From: an uncultured Ruminococcus sp.
Lineage (GTDB): Bacteria > Bacillota > Clostridia > Oscillospirales > Acutalibacteraceae
DNA: 46,396 bases
Reading direction: 5' to 3'
Assembly: GCA_902802105.1 (NCBI GenBank)
Contig: CADCKR010000008.1
Location: forward strand, 1 to 46,396
Shown here: positions 45,105-46,396 of the stretch, in pieces
Position numbering within the stretch: the first letter of the stretch is position 1
Layout of the letters: each line of letters starts with the position of its first letter
Translations under genes and position numbers: made by a program
The notes under the pieces: model-generated
Seen by the model: the letters and a program-made list of their open reading frames with translations, nothing else
The model's database searches: none
What the model was told of the DNA's origin: nothing

Positions 45105-45188
45105 AGTGCTTTCAAGTATAACCGAAAAAATCACCGCCCATGCGGCACATTTTTGTGTTATGTGAGCGTTTACTCTCCCAAAACAGCA

Positions 45189-45230
45189 GTTACCCTCCGG
45201 CTGACGTAACGGCCGGAGGGTAAATTTCTT
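45189..45230. terminator. Hairpin between the convergent SNF2 and ubiquitin-fusion genes
   Basis: TTACCCTCCGGC and GCCGGAGGGTAA form a 12-bp stem with a 10-base loop. The T-run after it is weak on both strands (AATTTCTT and CTGCTGTTTT), so termination is plausible but not certain. Confidence 0.55.
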
Positions 45231-45289
45231 ATGGTTGAATAATTAACTGCTAACATCATTTCTGCAATATTATTGTACAGTGTCCCGCT

Positions 45290-46024
45290 TTAATTTCCGA
45301 TGGAAATATTGAAAGTCAGCGTTTCGGTGTGTTCGCCTGTATGTTTTACGCCTGTTAAATCAACCTTTGAGAATGTTATATCCTGTGTTCCGTCAGACGT
45401 GAAGGAGGCGATCTCATCACCGACAGCAATAGTATTATTGTCTGCCGTAATGGTGTACTTTACAACAGAATCGCTGCCGTTCATGGCGCTGAAATCACTG
45501 CCGCTTGCGGTATTGCTTGCCGAGTCTAATTTTACCTTTAGCTTCTTGTCTTGTTCGAGCAAGACATTTTCGGCTGTGATATTCTTCTGCACCGCACTGT
45601 CCTTTGAAAGAGAAACATCGGACGGAATTGTAACGGTATAGGTCGGGACAGACAGGTAGCTTACATTGGTGTTGCCGCTGCCCGTACCGGTTATTTCAAT
45701 AACGCCTCTTAATCTGAGAACAAGATGCAGTGTACTTTCCTTTTGGATATTGTAATCGGCAAGTGTCTTGCCGTCCTCTAATTTTTTTCCGTCAAATATC
45801 AATCTTTGCTGGTCGGGCGAGATGCTCTCTTTTTCCTGTATTTTCTGTTTGATGTTCTCTATCGTGTCGTTGGATTCAACTTCAAGAGTAAAAGTCTTGC
45901 CTGTAAGTGTTCTGACAAATATCTGCATGGCATTGACGCCCACAGAAACACACATGGCAACGGAAAGCGCTGCTGCGGCAGCCGCCGCACGGGTGATGAG
46001 TTTTTTCTTTTTCAACTTTTTCAT
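45290..46024 (-). CDS. Secreted ubiquitin fused to a bacterial beta-rich domain
   Basis: A 244-residue exported fusion protein. Residues 1-32 are a Sec signal peptide (MKKLKKKK start, Ala-rich core, VNA end). Residues 33-107 are ubiquitin: 62 of 76 positions match human ubiquitin in my hand alignment, from [11 protein letters not shown] to HLVLRLRG. Cleavage after VNA would leave ubiquitin Met1 as N-terminus. Lys11, 27, 29, 33, 48 and 63 are kept; Lys6 is Arg. Leu8, Ile44, His68 and Val70 are kept. Gly76 is Val and the chain continues into a Ser/Thr-rich linker and a beta-rich domain ([13 protein letters not shown] to [10 protein letters not shown]) like those in Firmicute surface proteins. 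The ATG at 46024 touches its AGGAG; a TTG three codons on has ideal spacing. Role inferred: binding host or protozoal ubiquitin partners. Confidence 0.93.
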   Translation of the reverse strand: MKKLKKKKLITRAAAAAAALSVAMCVSVGVNAMQIFVRTLTGKTFTLEVESNDTIENIKQKIQEKESISPDQQRLIFDGKKLEDGKTLADYNIQKESTLHLVLRLRGVIEITGTGSGNTNVSYLSVPTYTVTIPSDVSLSKDSAVQKNITAENVLLEQDKKLKVKLDSASNTASGSDFSAMNGSDSVVKYTITADNNTIAVGDEIASFTSDGTQDITFSKVDLTGVKHTGEHTETLTFNISIGN

Positions 46025-46234
46025 CTCCTGTCTTTTATTTTGCTGTAAGCACTGTTTCTACATTTGCGCCGTTGAAAGGAGAATACTCCCGCAGAGTACA
46101 CTTTATCGTCATAATAAAATTGTCAAAAAGGCATAATGCTCCTGCATGAATATTTTATTGTACAGGCTGCGCATAGGTTTGTCAGATCTTTTGCAAAACA
46201 AATGGCATAAACTTAGCATTATATCATATATAGC

Positions 46235-46263
46235 ATTATAGCATAAATATTTCCACTATGCAA
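46235..46263 (-). promoter_or_regulatory. Promoter of the ubiquitin fusion gene
   Basis: Minus strand TTGCAT (46263-46258), 17 bases, exact TATAAT (46240-46235). It uses the same TTGCAT -35 as rpmE and tuf. A second TATAAT lies at 46223-46218. The leader would be about 200 nt. Confidence 0.65.
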
Positions 46264-46396
46264 GCAAAACTCATAGCAATTTCAGGGTTTTTGAATGAGT
46301 AACTCAAACTTCCCACACTCCAAATAGCTTTAACCCCTGATAAACACTAAGAAAAACAGCAACAAAAAAGGCACAGTCCCCTGAAATGTGGTATAA
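46264..46396. other. End of window, no gene seen
   Basis: No convincing open reading frame. TTCCCACACTCC at about 46310-46321 resembles, in reverse, the GGAGTGTGG run in repeat copy A (12001-12030), so another repeat fragment may start here. Confidence 0.4.

Noticed and set aside
44487-45134. 215-codon minus-strand reading frame within the SNF2 gene
   Set aside because: It lies wholly opposite a strongly conserved ATPase domain, and its product has no family features.
45290-46024. Eukaryotic contamination as the source of the ubiquitin gene
   Set aside because: The ubiquitin part is continuous with a bacterial signal peptide and a Firmicute-type domain, has a bacterial promoter, lies 185 bases from the SNF2 gene, and uses local codon choice. 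A chimeric assembly cannot be fully excluded without reads.

Overview
The window looks like a chromosomal segment of an anaerobic gut or rumen Firmicute of the Ruminococcus type (Clostridia, Oscillospiraceae). The evidence is a Spo0A sporulation regulator, an IspH-S1 fusion protein, the ylxM-ffh-rpsP-khpA-rimM-trmD order, a zinc-type bL31, an Nfn-type ferredoxin:NADP transhydrogenase pair, and a large secreted MalS-like amylase with starch-binding and Ig-like modules. The genus is an inference from these traits; no 16S rRNA gene is present.

Layout. 1-7.6 kb: two secreted proteins, a degenerate CAP-domain protein and a multi-domain GH13 amylase, that share a family of about 90-residue Ig-like repeats. 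7.6-10.2 kb (minus strand): spo0A and a three-gene cluster of unknown function. 10.3-13.3 kb: an RlmI-like methyltransferase, a predicted small RNA, a block of dispersed repeats, rpmE and a YigZ-family gene. 13.3-17.2 kb: a lipoprotein of the Cthe_2159 type, a DUF1624 membrane protein and a FlK-like thioesterase. 17.2-20.7 kb: galK and a GH36 alpha-galactosidase. 20.8-25.9 kb: cmk, two plsC-like genes, ispH-S1, a YwlG-like gene and an HD-domain gene, all on the minus strand. 26.2-30.0 kb: the signal-recognition and 30S-maturation operon. 30.5-34.8 kb: ptsH, nfnBA and an AraC-type regulator. 35.0-39.8 kb: rpsL, rpsG, fusA and tuf. 40.0-46.4 kb: a reductase pair, a SWIM-SNF2 ATPase and a secreted ubiquitin fusion protein.

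The outstanding item is at 45290-46024 on the minus strand. It encodes a bacterial signal peptide followed directly by a domain that matches eukaryotic ubiquitin at 62 of 76 positions (my hand alignment to human ubiquitin). This is joined to a beta-rich domain of the kind seen in Firmicute secreted proteins. The predicted signal-peptidase site would leave ubiquitin Met1 as the new N-terminus. The Ile44 hydrophobic patch is intact, but the terminal Gly76 is replaced by Val and the chain continues, so the protein looks able to bind ubiquitin partners but unable to be conjugated. It has its own consensus promoter and sits tail to tail with the SNF2 gene.

A second layer is non-coding. There are two copies, one long and one internally deleted, of a MITE-like element with about 28-bp terminal inverted repeats near 39.9 and 41.8 kb; the long copy overlaps the predicted -10 box of the SNF2 gene. 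At least four copies of an unrelated 75-230 bp dispersed repeat lie near 12.0, 20.7, 26.0 and 40.0 kb. A predicted 94-nt small RNA at 11.8-11.9 kb has a near-consensus promoter and an intrinsic terminator. The functions rest on recalled family motifs, and no database search was run.
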